Of a stretch of DNA of 64,000 bases, positions 47,020 through 58,397 are shown piece by piece. The stretch covers positions 123,501 through 187,500 of the forward strand of contig BROG01000959.1 in NCBI GenBank assembly GCA_030159075.1. The letters run 5' to 3'. The stretch is from Atrina japonica. Taxonomy: Eukaryota > Mollusca > Bivalvia > Pterioida > Pinnidae. The translations under genes and the position numbers were made by a program. How positions within the stretch are numbered: the stretch's first letter is position 1; each line of letters begins with the position of its first letter. The notes under the pieces are model-generated. The model did not search any database, was not told the DNA's origin, and worked only from the letters and a program-made list of their open reading frames with translations.

Positions 47020-48440
47020 AATGTTTCGATAGTGGTGAGTAGGATTCCGAGCATGATAACTCGGTCATAGAGATAGAGGTGAAAGGTATTTAATCCTAAC
47101 GTAAATGACAATGGGTCGATGCATGTAGAGCAATATAAGTATATATAAAGCACAGATATCACTACAACAGTATCATTTACTATTGCCCAAGGCCCATAGT
47201 AAATGATGATATTCGTCACTAAGAAAGTTTCATAGTTGGTATTGGGATCTTGTTAAACAGTAATCTTAATTCTGGAGAATTATCTCAACTTCGGTAAATC
47301 TGTGGACCATAAAGACATTTCTTTTTCAAATTATAGAATACGTCAGTACGGCATGTAGCTGACTTACGCAATTCTTAATAACAAAATGGCTGCCCCTATG
47401 TTCGCCTTTGGATAAATGTATGCAAATATCTTTGTCATTGTCATTTGCCAATGTTTCGAGACATGTTTAATCATTGACTTTTGGAAACAACGTGTTATTT
47501 GAGCGAAATATGTTTAGGAGACCAACAAACACTTCTTTCTCTGCTGGCTTGTTTTGGACGCACGACGTTTGTTAATATTAGGGGCGGTGTCAATTTAGTC
47601 CAGTTCATGTTCCCAGTGAACGTTCTGAATTATTTATCTTATTCAATATACTAATACTGATTTACTTGTATCTTGTATACCGTTTATGATATACATTATA
47701 CATATTATATGAATATATTATTTCGGTTATGTATTGACGTTTTACAGGACATTTTTATTTTTTTTTTTAGAAAAGGTATATATCTATTCCCCTCTTGGTG
47801 CCATAAAACGTGCTGCCTACTTGATTTTCATGTGTTTTGGTTGGTTATTAAATAATTAAATGTCCAAACATCAATGTTAAGTGATTCGTGGCATAAAATC
47901 GGACATATGTCCTGGATGAGATTTACACTGTCCACTGGCAATTTAACGTCAGTTGAGAAAATTCTAAAGTCCTTTTATGTACGTGATTTTTCGTTTTTCA
48001 CTCAGATGAGTAAATTCTTAATTAATTTGTCTCAGAATTATTTTTCTTGTTTATGGTCTGTCGATATGGCCGATTCAAGTTCAGAAATGTCCATTTGTAC
48101 TTAGCATCCATCGGTGGGTGCCGGTTTGCGAGTTTGGTTTTATAACGGGGGTGGCGATCAATTTCTTATTTCTCAATTAAAATTATTGAATATTGAATTT
48201 TGAAGGTACAAGGGGTTTGGCAATATATCGATGTTTCCGGTTTTCGAGGTGTGGTCGTTTTCATCGAGGCGTTTGTATGCCATATACTCTTTGCAACTCA
48301 CTATCTTAAATTCGGATAACTTGTGTATTGTATACGTTTGGATAATTTAACTACCCTATTTAAATGACCAAAATTAAACCGTCGAAAATATGTAGCGCTA
48401 AATGAATGACGGTCTTTTGGAATTTAAAAAAAAAAAAGTT
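47020..48440. other. No recognised gene
   Basis: Short ORFs only (for example 47,874-48,104); none shows a domain or splice signals that I trust. A T run lies near 47,758-47,769. Confidence 0.35.
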
Positions 48441-48448
48441 TACGGAAT

Positions 48449-49785
48449 TATGGTGGTTGATTTGTGCCTTTTCACTTTGTTTCTAACACGAAAATGTTCC
48501 ATTCGGTGTGTTGTCTCCTTCAATTTTCTACAGGAAATCGCAAAGAGCCGAGAAAATTAACACGAATGACGCCGTTTGAATCTTTTTAAAAATATCGCCT
48601 TTTCGTGTATATTTTGTCGTCTTTTGTCGAAAATAAAAACCGCCGAACGTCGCCTTTTCACCTTGTAACATAAACGCAAAACCCCGCCACACTTCGCCTT
48701 TTCGCCTTGTTTAAAACACGACAACCCGCCGAGCGTTGCCCTTTCGCATTGGTATGTACATACAATACAGAAACCGAAATTACAGCATGGTGACAAAAGG
48801 CTTTAAATTTTTCATAATTTTGAATGTTTATAAACATTATATCCAGTACGTTCGTCGGTTACATGTTGAGAACACTCTGAAGTCTGAATCTTTACTGTTG
48901 ACAAACCATATACAAAACTTATGTCCAGTTTAGGCATGTGAATTAATGCTTAAGTTTCGCGAATAATAATGTTCTTTGGCCGTTACCTGAAGTTGACCGG
49001 GATTCCCGATATGTTGTATATATTTATACTTTATTACATTTGTTAACGTATTCGTATTTTCAATTAAATGTGTCAAATCTAATTTTCATGAATTTGTGTG
49101 AATTTAAAATGATAAATGCATATACATGTATGTTTGTGATATGCATTTTAATTTCCTTACCTGTTCTTAGGTCTCGTTATCTCTGTTCGGGTAGAGTCAT
49201 TCTGTCTCATGAAATTGATGTGCATTCTAAATATGCACAGTAGTCATCTACATTTTAAAATTAATTCAAAATATGTATTGAATTTCCCACATATTATATC
49301 ATTTTATTAGTTTCTACTTAGATTTTCAACATGCTGTATTTGTATACGGATGCCATTACAAATGGCGAAAAGGCGACGTTTAGCGGATTGTCGTGTTTTG
49401 AATAAGGCTAAAAGGTAAGTTTGGCGGGTCTTTGCGTTCATTTTACAAGGACAAATACAATGTTTGGCGGGTTTTCGCGTTTTATACAAGGAGTAAAGAC
49501 TATGTTCGGCTGATTGTCGTGTTTCGGACAAGGCGAAAGGGTGATGTTTGACGGGTTCCCGCGTTAATTTTAAAACGCGAAAATGCAACGTTCAGTGGGT
49601 TTTTGTGTTAGGACAACGCGAAAAAAGGTTGGTTATAACAATCCTAAAGACGAAAAGACGAAAGGCGAGCATTTTAAAAGTCTTAAACGACGCCTTTTAG
49701 GGATAATTCACTCGCCTGTTTGCATAAATAATCAGAAACTACGCAAATAGTCGAAAAGGCAAAATGGCACAAATCAGCCACCATA
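48449..49785. mobile_element. Foldback MITE with TA target duplication
   Basis: The left end TATGGTGGTTGATTTGTGCC pairs with the reversed right end (gcacaaatcagccaccata, 49,767-49,785). Next to each end the element has inverted sub-repeats of about 50 bp, such as cgccttttcgccttg on the left and caaggcgaaagg on the right, with gcgggt/acccgc-type cores. TA lies at both ends. The 1.3-kb interior between sub-repeats is AT-rich without a transposase. A solo terminus relic is at 17.94 kb. Confidence 0.75.
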
Positions 49786-50155
49786 CGGAATCGAGATTAG
49801 AAATTGAGACACATGTAAATTTGTCCCCGTCTGATATCTACACTTTGTTCAAGTTTACGACATTTGATATTCGAGTTATTTCCCTTTATAGTCGATGTAT
49901 GAAGTAAACAAGCTACTATTGGCTGATAGTTTTACACTCACATGTTTTTCCCCTCTTTTTCTGGTCTGGTGATAAGCGCGAGAGATTTAGCATGTATAAA
50001 TTAACATTTGTCCGGGGAAATTGGCGGCAGATAGTTGTATGCGGGTTTTGTTGTTACAACGAAGGGTATATATCGGTTCAAAGCGTGTGGAGCCTTATCG
50101 ACAGAAAGGGTCCACCTTTAATTTTCCTTTGGTTGAGTATTTTCTATATCGTATA
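49786..50155. other. No recognised gene
   Basis: A short plus-strand ORF from 50,021 runs into the antisense PLE tail and is not judged a gene. Confidence 0.3.
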
Positions 50156-50314
50156 GAAAATATCAGATGCCAAATTATAAATCTGCATGACTTCCAGGAT
50201 ATATGGAAAATTCTGTTAAAGAAATCGACGAACCTCCGGATATCAAAATGTGAGGCCAGCTAGAGCAGTATCTATGTGAAATTAAAACCCTTACAAGTTT
50301 TGGTGGACCAGGAT
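50155..50314 (-). repeat. Diverged PLE 3' tail, antisense, tandem (target of LTR element)
   Basis: The order atcagatgccaaattataaa, ccaggatatatgg, gaacctccggatatcaaaat, ctagagcagtatc matches the reversed PLE 3' UTR (agataccaaagtgtaaat; ccaggacacagat; ggacctctggaaaccaaga; catggaggagtaagca). A second copy of the unit starts at ccaggat (50,308), 114 bp after the first (50,194), and continues beyond the LTR element at 57,254. Confidence 0.6.
50310..50314. other. Target-site duplication, left copy (AGGAT)
   Basis: AGGAT directly precedes the terminal TG of the left LTR and recurs at 57,254-57,258 after the right LTR. Confidence 0.85.
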
Positions 50315-51293
50315 TGTCACAGATTTCCGAGTTTTTGTCAACCAAAACATAAGGGATACATAGAGTTGTTATTAAGCAATTGTTTATTGGATCGAAAACA
50401 TATTACAGACAATCCTGGGGTCAGTTCTGGTATATCGACCTGCGTCCATATCACGCATCTTTGTCACCCAACCTGGTGTCCTTCCGGTGTCACAACTCCA
50501 ATGGCTAGGAATAGGACCTACACAATAATAATATATGTTAATATATTTACGTAGCACTAGCGCGGCTACACACTTACATATAACTAGCATAACGTTATAC
50601 TGGCACAGGCTGCCATACTTTACACAGTAATTATTGACACGCTTGCAATAATAATAATTACAATAGCAATAGTAGCTAAACGTTTAACACTCAACATTAT
50701 ACTAGAAATAAATACAAAGCACTGGCGGCTTTACACTACACATTTACTATCACTAGAAATAGATTTACGGCACGTAGGCCATACACTACACGTACTCATT
50801 ACTTATGACCAAAACTGCCCACCATTACTAACCATAATATATAGCAAATGATTTAACATGTACAAAGTTATATATACTATTTCATACTACAGAATGTCCT
50901 TATTTGGAAGTTTTAGGACCGTAATATTAGATAATATCATATTCTGTAAATAAAACAATAAAAACGTGCTTACCTCAGAGAAGCAGCTGGACCAGTTTAC
51001 ATATATAGACTTTTGTAAGAAACTGTAATCTTATAAAAATATTAGAAGTTACTGGACGTATATAATGCACATGCAACAATATACGAAAACGTCCTGCTCT
51101 TTGAAATGCCACGTCGAAACTAAAAAGCACGGACTAGGTAAACCGGGTGTCCCAGTGAAGTTGAGGTATAATTACAGGTATATACAGGTAAGAAGCAGAG
51201 GCTCCTCACGGGGTACAGGTGTGTTCGATTAGTATTACAGATAAAATTCAACTGTACCAATGATAAATCAACATAATGCATTTTAATGTGACA
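50315..51293 (-). mobile_element. 3' LTR of Ty3/gypsy-class retrotransposon
   Basis: 979 bp, read on the minus strand from TGTCACATTAAAATG to ...CTGTGACA (TG...CA ends). It differs from the right LTR (973 bp) by about four substitutions and four small indels totalling 6 bp, which I counted by eye. The element is therefore recent. Confidence 0.95.
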
Positions 51294-51310
51294 ATTACCT
51301 CCCCTTTTAA
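51294..51310 (-). other. Polypurine tract of LTR element
   Basis: Immediately upstream of the 3' LTR the minus strand reads ttaaaaggggaggtaat, a purine-rich plus-strand primer site. Confidence 0.85.
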
Positions 51311-51389
51311 AAAAGTACGAAGTGCTTTACAACATACATTAAAATCAAAATACAAGTATATAAAACAGTTTGAATGTTTTCACACAGAT

Positions 51390-52830
51390 CTACATTCGAC
51401 TTAAATAATATGCACCTATATTATCTTTGCCTTTTATAGCCCTGATTCTAAACCGGTAGGGCTGTAGACAGAGTGCCCATCGCATCAGTCTAGGATTGGT
51501 GACCTTTGACTTATTGAGGGTTATATCAATGGACTCTATGGTCAGTTTCTAAAATGAACTCTCGTCCATACAGATAATTTCGAAACTTTTGGACTCCCCA
51601 TACTATTCCCAAACACTCTTTTTCCACTGTAGAATACGCTCGCTCACTCTCTTTCAATTTCCTGCTAGCATATGCAATGGGTAAGTTTTGACCTTGTTCA
51701 CTTTGTAACAAAACAGCTCCTAAACCTCTATCAGAAGCATCAGTCTGAAGTACGAACGTTTCCTCAAGATTTGGCAACTTTAAGATTGGAAACTTAATTA
51801 AGGCTGCTTTTAACGATTGGAAAGCTAATTCATGATTATGTTCCCATATAAGTTTGGTAGGACAACCTTTTTTTTGTCAAGTCTGTTAGGGGTAGGGCGA
51901 TATGTGAGAAATTTGGCACAAACTTTCGATAAAACCCACAAAGACCAAGAAACGACCGTAACTGTTTCTTTGTTTCAGGCGTCGGTGCATTTTGTACTGC
52001 CTGAACCTTGTCAGAGCACGGTTTAAGCTGCTCATTGCCAACAACATGACCTAGAACCACTAGACTTGGGTAGGCGAACGAACATTTACCTGGCTTAGCC
52101 GTTAGTCCTGCGTTTCTCAGACGCTGAAAAAGTTCATCAAGTGTATGAATAATATAGCTCTTGAAATGAAGGACTGAAGACTAAAATATCGTCTATGAAA
52201 TTATCTATGTTTTTCATACCATGCAAAACTCTACGCATGAGACGTGAAAATGTGGCTGGGGCTGTTACTAACCCGAAGGGCATTACTTTAAATTGGAATA
52301 ATCCTTTACCCGTTTTGAATGCAGTTTTATTTTTCGACTCATCTGACAGTTTGACTTGCCAGTACCCTTTAGATAGATCAATCTTGGAAAAAATATTTAT
52401 GTCCTGAAAGTTTTGAAAACATTTCATCAGGATCAGGCATTGGTTCAGAATCAAACACAGTCTGGCTATTCAAGAGTCTGAAATCAATACAAAACCGGTG
52501 TGTACCGTCCTTCTTTGGCACGAGTACAATAGGGGAACAATAAGGTGATTCTGAGGGTTCTATGATGTCCATCTCTAACATTTCACTAACCTCTTTGCTT
52601 ACCGTTTCCTGCATCGTATATGGAACTTGACGATTTTTGACCTGTATCGGCTTTTCACTTACCAGTCTTATTTCATGTTCTAATACATTAGTACGTCCTG
52701 GTTCATCTTTGAAAACATCATCATACCTCTGAAATAAACTCAACAGCTGTTTTTGTTCACCTGCATTTAGCGAAGGACTTAAATCTGCTACTGAACTTGC
52801 AGTTTGTTTTGACAAAGGATATACCTCTAT
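51390..52830 (-). pseudogene. pol: LTR element pol: reverse transcriptase and RNase H
   Basis: On the minus strand, RT begins with HEIRLVSEKPIQVKNRQVPY and has PIVLVPKKDGTHRFCIDFR, IDLSKGYWQVKL, the MPFGLVTAPATF block and FIDDILVFS (catalytic Asp pair), then LGHVVGNEQLKPC and RSFLGLCGFYRKFV. RNase H follows with LQTDASDRGLGAVLL, AYSTVEKECLGIVW and LETDH, and continues after a frame break as KSKVTNPRLMRWALCLQPYR to a stop at 51,390. The usual DxLSR near the end is YYLSR, so one Asp is changed. At least four frame breaks occur: a T run near 52,385, near 52,150, an A8 run near 51,870 and near 51,530. No integrase follows RNase H; only about 100 bp separate the pol end and the LTR. Confidence 0.9.
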
Positions 52831-52929
52831 CTTACATTCTTGTATTTTATCGTCAACACAGTCGACAACGGTTGCATTTACCGTACAGAATACACTGTCT
52901 TCTGTGAGTACTTGGACCACGTCAGTTTT

Positions 52930-54373
52930 GGGTCTCTCTAAATATTTCTTCAGTAAGTTTATATGGAAAGTTTTACTTTTACCTTTCACATCTAAGTGGT
53001 AATCTACTCTATTGACCTTCTTTTGTTACCACGTATGGGCCTTTCCACTGAAATAGCCAATTTGTTATTTTTCTGTTGGTAGCAAAACAAGAGCTTTATC
53101 ACCAACCTTCAAAGATCTCCTCTTGGTTTTGGTATCATAGTGTTTCTTATAACGCTGTGCCGATTTCTGAAGATTGTCTTTAGCCAACTGAGCCATTGAT
53201 TCTAATCTCTCCTTCAGATCAACAACATACTGATAGGTTGTCTTAACATCAGTATCATTGATATCTTTGGTCCATAGCTCCTTCAAAATAGAAATTGGAC
53301 CACGCACAGACCTACCATACACTAGTTCAAATGGTGAAAAACCAAAGGACTCTCCTGTGGAACCTCTCTGTACGCAAACAATACTGCGCTCAAGTACTTG
53401 TCCCAATCTTTTTGGTTTTTCTGCACATAGACGCTTAAGAATTTGTTTTAACGTGCCATTAAAACGTTCAACTAATCCGTTACAACTTGGATGGTAAGGA
53501 GTAGTTTGTCCACTGTCTAAGTGAAATAAGACGACTTACCTCTGACATAAGGGAAGACGTAAATTGGGTACCCATATCAGTTAACATTTCACGGGGCACA
53601 CCTATCCTGGAAAACATATCCATAAGAGCTTCAGCTACCCGCTCTGTCTCAATATTCGGTAAAGCGATAGCTTCGGGATACCGGGTTGCATAATCAACTA
53701 AGGTTAAAATGTATCTATTACCTCTGTCTGTTATCGGACTCAATGGACCTACTAAATCCACTGCAACTCGTTTGAAAGGTTCGTCTATCAAAGGCATGTG
53801 CTCTAATGGTACTCTACTTACTTTATCTTTCTGAAGTGTTCGCTGGCAGACATCGCACGATTGACAAAATCGGCGTATGTCACTCTGTACACCAGGCCAT
53901 AAGAACTCCGACGTTATTCTAGTCAATGTACGCTCCGTACCTAAATGTCCTGCTAGCAAAGAATCGTGTGCTAACTTCATAACCAACTCCAGAAATTTGA
54001 CTGGAACAACTAGTTGACTAAATACCTTGTTTAAATTACTGTCCCGCATAACAAACTCTCTGAACAAGAGACCATTTTTCTTGTACCATCTTACTATACC
54101 ATTTTTCTTTTTATGGTTAGTGTTTTGTGACGCATACGCCCACATTTTTGTTAAAGTCTTATCATCTTCTTGAGCGTCTCTCATTACTTGTGGATCTATT
54201 TTATCCTTCATTATGTCTGGAACCTTTAATGGAGGATAGGGCTTTTCTTTATTTCGTTTCTGTTGTCTAGTCTCAACAGCACTTACCTGCCAGTACGGAT
54301 CAGGTTTGTCCGCAGGTCTCGCCTCAGGAACATTTCCAACAATCAGATCATATACAGGGTTTTGCATATACAC
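52930..54373 (-). pseudogene. pol: LTR element integrase, lying upstream of RT
   Basis: The 297-codon frame from 54,373 contains the HHCC zinc site (H136, H143, C173, C176; CQSCDVC) and the catalytic core with VAVDLVGP (D206) and MLTDMGTQF (D266). The third acidic residue lies in the next frame, CNGLVERFNG, after a frame break near 53,497. Then VPQES...GFSPFELVYGR, a long basic region and the GPY/F module (QWKGPYVV, around 53,040), followed by FHINLLKKYLERP. The order PR-IN-RT-RH differs from typical Ty3/gypsy (PR-RT-RH-IN) and matches the Gmr1-like group. Frame breaks near 53,497, 53,350 and 53,030 make it non-functional as read. Confidence 0.9.
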
Positions 54374-54756
54374 CAGACCTCGTAATTGCCTTGCAAAAAT
54401 GGTGTATCAATGAACACATGTGCAATAGGTACTCTTACCTTAGAACCGTCAGCTAGAACACAAGTCTGTTCTTTGCCTACAATAAGATTTTCATCAAGTA
54501 CTTTACTCTTCCTAACTACAATACCACTACATCCTGTATCTCGTAATACTGTTACAGGTTTACCATTTACGTAACCTGCAGATATAGGCATTGTCAAACC
54601 CGACTCACGACAACATGAAGATGAAAGAGTGGTATTTGATTTTGAAACCAAATGATCAACCACTGACCCTGAAGCTGAGGTGTCAACTAAACGTACTTTG
54701 GTATAGTCTTGATCTTGTAACACTTGCGAAACTTTATTTACATCTACTTTTGATCT
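54343..54756 (-). pseudogene. pol: LTR element aspartic protease
   Basis: The frame continues from the zinc knuckle. The catalytic motif is VLRDTGCSGIVV (D94 of the frame counted from 54,819), followed by VLADGSKVRVPIAHVFIDTP. After a one-base break near 54,360 the next frame resumes with NPVYDLIVGN, the usual end of the retroviral-type protease fold. It lies directly between the NC knuckle and the integrase. Confidence 0.85.
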
Positions 54757-55680
54757 ACATTCTGAAGCAATGTGTCCAACCTTGTGACACTTGTAACACT
54801 TGCGCTCACTCTTGGGCACAAACTTCTCATTGTTTTTATACCTCTCTCTATTTTCAATCTGACCACCCTTCCTTACCTGGTCCGGTTTCTTTGCTACCGG
54901 AGGTTTTACCCTTATCTACAACTTGTAATGCAGTAAGGTTACGAGCATCTTTGAACTGATCTGCTAATTCTGCCATCTTGGGTAAACTACCTGGAATACG
55001 CTCTTTAAGAAACAATCTTAATTCTTGACTACAAATATGGTAAAATTGGTCTGGTAACATTAGATCGTACAAACCTGCAAATGATCTTGGCGATTTCGCC
55101 ATCTCAATCCACCTGTCAAAATAGCTACTTAATCTTACTGAAAATTGTGAAAATGTTTCACTTGGCTCAGGTCTACTCGCTCTGAACTTCTTTTTAAAAA
55201 CCGTCATCTGTCAACTCAAAACGGATGTAATAGAGCCCTCTTGAGACTTTCATAATCTAACGCATCAGTTTTGGGCATTAAAGCATAAACGTCTAGGGCT
55301 TTTCCCTTTAAGAGTGCACTCAAATTTATAGCCCAATCTGATTGTTTCCATTTCTGTGCTTCAGCATATCTTTCAAATCTAAGGAGATAGCTATCCATCT
55401 CATCACGTACATCGTCAAACACAGGAAGTTTTGGAACCTTGGGCATGACCAAACTTTTGTCACTTTCATGAATGGTTTTTAACTTTATTCTCTCCCTCTC
55501 TAACTCTAGATTCATTCTCTCCGTCTCTTCCTGTAATTTTAATTTTTGTTTTTCTAGTTCTCTTTCAGCATCTCTCTCCTCTCTCTGAATTGCTTGCTGC
55601 TCTTTTATAAAATTTGTTAAATCAGAGTCTGTTAATCCCAAAGACTCGCCATATTCTTTCAACTCATTTAGTGCCTCCAT
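54757..55680 (-). pseudogene. gag: LTR element gag (capsid and nucleocapsid)
   Basis: The probable start is ATG at 55,680 (MEALNELKEYGESLGL); an upstream in-frame ATG at 56,019 gives an unlikely leader. Residues about 20-80 form a Glu/Arg/Lys-rich coiled coil. The capsid has PKVPKLPVFDDVRDEMDSYL, RFERYAEAQKW and ALLKGKALDVYALMP. After two frame breaks near 55,215 and 55,195 (T4 and TTTTTAAAAA) it resumes with FRASRPEPSETFSQFSVRL. A third break near 54,880 leads to the CCHC zinc knuckle CYKCHKVGHIASEC (54,798-54,757). This is a Gag of the type found with Ty3/gypsy elements. Confidence 0.88.
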
Positions 55681-56259
55681 ATTTGTTGCATATATTAATT
55701 CAACAACTTGGTCAACACAGACTACAATTTCTGAAAATTTTGTAACGAACCAAACTTCACTGGTAGCACCTCTATGAATATTTACTGACTTTGGACTTAA
55801 GCATGCATACGTCCTATTAACAATAAAATGATTAATATTTTGGTCCAACTTACTGAGACAGCTACAATTTCTTATCCAATTCCCATTTCTGTTTCCATCC
55901 CAGTTTCTCTTTTCATTTCTCTGAGGTCCCAAACTACCAGAACCGGACTGATCTACAAATATAGACAAATGATGAAAATTCACCAAGCAACACAATGAAA
56001 ACACAACTAAAACAAACATGAGTTTAAGTTGTACAATATAGAAAAAGAAAATGTGTAATAGTCTATTTCGCTTGAAATTGTTTGTATAATATTTTTCAAT
56101 TTGTCAATATATCACCGTCTCTCATTATCTTTGGATCCTCTTCACTAGTGTTTAGCAAATTGCGTAACGAACAGTATTCTACTTGCAGTGTCCGTCCGAC
56201 ACGTGAATCACATTTTGAATCACATTTTGGATCCTAGGAATTGAATCCCATATTTTGGT

Positions 56260-56277
56260 ATCCCACTTCTGACACCA
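56260..56277 (-). other. Primer-binding site, tRNA-Leu type
   Basis: The plus strand atcccacttctgacacca is identical to the 3' end of animal tRNA-Leu (CAA type) with CCA added, as I recall it. On the minus strand this gives the TGGTGTCAGAAGTGGGAT primer site, three bases inside the 5' LTR. Confidence 0.85.
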
Positions 56278-56280
56278 TTT

Positions 56281-57253
56281 TGTCACAGATTTCCGAGTTT
56301 TTGTCAACCAAAACATAAGGGATACATAGAGTTGTTATTAAACAATTGTTTATTGGATCGAAAACATATTACAGACAATCCTGGGGTCAGTTCTGGTATA
56401 TCGACCTGCGTCCATATCACGCATCTTTGTCACCCAACCTGGTGTCCTTCCGGTGTCACAACTCCAATGGCTAGGAATAGGACCTACACAATAATAATAT
56501 ATGTTAATATATTTACGTAGCACTAGCGCGGCTACACACTTACATATAACTAGCATAACGTATACTGGCACAGGCTGCCATACTTTACACAGTAATTATT
56601 GACACGCTTGCAATAATAATAATTACAATAGCAATAGTAGCTAAACGTTTAACACTCAACATTATACTAGAAATAAATACAAAGCACTGGCGGCTTTACA
56701 CTACACATTTACTATCACTAGAAATAGATTTACGGCACGTAGGCCATACACTACACGAACTCATTACTTATGACCAAAACTGCCCACCATTACTAACCAT
56801 AATATATAGCAAATGATTTAACATGTACAAAGTTATATATACTATTTCATACTACAGAATGTCCTTATTTGGAAGTTTTAGGACCGTAATATTAGATAAT
56901 ATCATATTCTGTAAATAAAACAATAAAAACGTGCTTACCTCAGAGAAGCTGGACCAGTTTACATATATAGACTTTTGTAAGAAACTGTAATCTTATAAAA
57001 TATTAGACGTTACTGGACGTATATAATGCACATGCAACAATATACGAAAACGTCCTGCTCTTTGAAATGCCACGTCGAAACTAAAAAGCACGGACTAGGT
57101 AAACCGGGTGTCCAGTGAAGTTGAGGTATAATTACAGGTATATACAGGTAAGAAGCAGAGGCTCCTCACGGGGTACAGCTGTGTTCGATTAGTATTACAG
57201 ATAAAATTCAACTGTACCAATGATAAATCAACATAATGCATTTTAATGTGACA
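56281..57253 (-). mobile_element. 5' LTR of Ty3/gypsy-class retrotransposon
   Basis: 973 bp, same TG...CA ends as the other LTR. It would contain promoter and polyadenylation signals; no clear TATA was assigned. The whole element spans 50,315-57,253 (about 6.9 kb). Confidence 0.95.
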
Positions 57254-57258
57254 AGGAT
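57254..57258. other. Target-site duplication, right copy (AGGAT)
   Basis: The five bases match 50,310-50,314, as expected of an LTR-retrotransposon integration. Confidence 0.85.
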
Positions 57259-57380
57259 ATATAGACCATTATGTTAAAAACTCGACGAATCTCCAGACAT
57301 CAAGAGATTGGGCCAGGTGGAGCAGTATCTATGTCAAGTTAAATCATTACACTTTCCAGAAGACCAGCATGATATTTACC
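57254..57380 (-). repeat. Second tandem PLE tail unit, interrupted by the LTR element
   Basis: The segment ggatatatagaccattatgt, gacgaatctccagacatcaa and caggtggagcagtatctatg continues the repeat unit whose first copy is at 50,194. The element joined it within the first few bases. Confidence 0.6.
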
Positions 57381-57397
57381 ATCCTCCTTTATTGTTT

Positions 57398-57772
57398 TTA
57401 TAACCACCTATCGTTATATCCATCGTGAAATCCTAAACGTTTGAATAGATAAATCACATACACTTTTCCTGTATCCCCATAAGAGTACATATTGAACGTT
57501 GACCTTGGATTTAGACGGATGCTTTCTGTGTTAATGTGCACGTATACATTTGACTTACTCTGATATTTTAAAATGGTTATGTTTTTATTTTCCATTGTAA
57601 CCGGTTTTAAAACAGGTTGGATCGACTGTACCACGCACTTGTGTAATGTAACCAATGTGAAAACATTGATTAGTCGCGAACCAACACACACAAACAGATT
57701 ATAATACTGTAAATTCCCTTCTACAATTTTAATAAAATATAAATTGGATACATTTGAAGGATGACTGGTCAC
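57398..57772 (-). CDS. Candidate terminal exon of minus-strand secreted family
   Basis: An open minus-strand frame of 124 codons ends at TAG-like stop 57,398. A plausible acceptor (ttacattacacaag) near 57,640 would start the exon at CVVQSIQPVLKPVTMENKNI. It continues with KYQSKSNVYVHINTESIRL and YSYGDTGKVYVIYLF. The GKVYV-like end resembles NGKVWILIIY in the 62.9-kb minus-strand exon, and NITIL resembles IKITL there. The pattern of alternating hydrophobic residues suggests extracellular beta strands. Family unrecognised. It lies just upstream of copy C's promoter, reading away from it. Confidence 0.45.
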   Translation of the reverse strand: MTSHPSNVSNLYFIKIVEGNLQYYNLFVCVGSRLINVFTLVTLHKCVVQSIQPVLKPVTMENKNITILKYQSKSNVYVHINTESIRLNPRSTFNMYSYGDTGKVYVIYLFKRLGFHDGYNDRWL

Positions 57773-58040
57773 TGTATTCTTAGATGTATTTTGAAGGTAA
57801 AAATACCGATATTCTAAAATGGTATATATTGCAGTGAATTATGCAAAAAAGGTTTAAACAAAATAATTTTGAATGACACTGAGATTATAAATTACGACGT
57901 TTGAATTCAGTGAATGATTGAATAGATATATAAACATTATTTTATTTTAAGTTAGCATTTAAATATGAAGCTTATTTTTTGTAAAACCGATCTGTATATA
58001 AAGGTAAATACGCTTGATAACTTTAACCAATCGCGCAGAT
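57720..58040 (+). promoter_or_regulatory. Promoter region of PEBP-like copy C
   Basis: Contains a good TATA box (ctgtatataaagg, near 57,992) and the start context cgcagatATGTCAG. About 320 bp are conserved with copies B and D, including aaggatgact and aatatgaagcttatttttt. Confidence 0.65.
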
Positions 58041-58232
58041 ATGTCAGTAGTGAGACACGTTGGATTGACATCAGTACTGATCATATTCAGTTTATGTTCT
58101 TTCGTCTATGCTTGCGATGACCGTCTCAGAATAACATACAAATACAACAAGCAGGTGGACTGTAATGACTATCATATTTCGAACGTACAGCTTCGAGAGA
58201 AACTATCAGTTACGTTTGATGATAGCAAGTCT
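58041..58232 (+). CDS. Exon 1 of PEBP-like secreted protein, copy C
   Basis: 64 codons: MSVVRHVGLTSVLIIFSLC forms a signal peptide, with FVYAC as the likely cleavage region, followed by DDRLRITYKYNKQVDCNDYH and VQLREKLSVTFDDSKS. The exon ends at TCT|GTAAGT, phase 0. It differs from copy B by many substitutions and one codon without frameshift, which suggests selection on both for some time. The protein would be exported. Confidence 0.65.
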
Positions 58233-58397
58233 GTAAGTAAAGAACGTAACAGAATTATGCAAATATAAAGATATGTTTGAATTGTATTAACTAAAACGAT
58301 GGCGAAATAAAATACTCAAGTGCAGGTTCGAGCAATGCTAGAATATAATCTGAATTTTGTAGGGAAAGTTTGCTGATGTGCGGAAGGCGTGTTTGGA

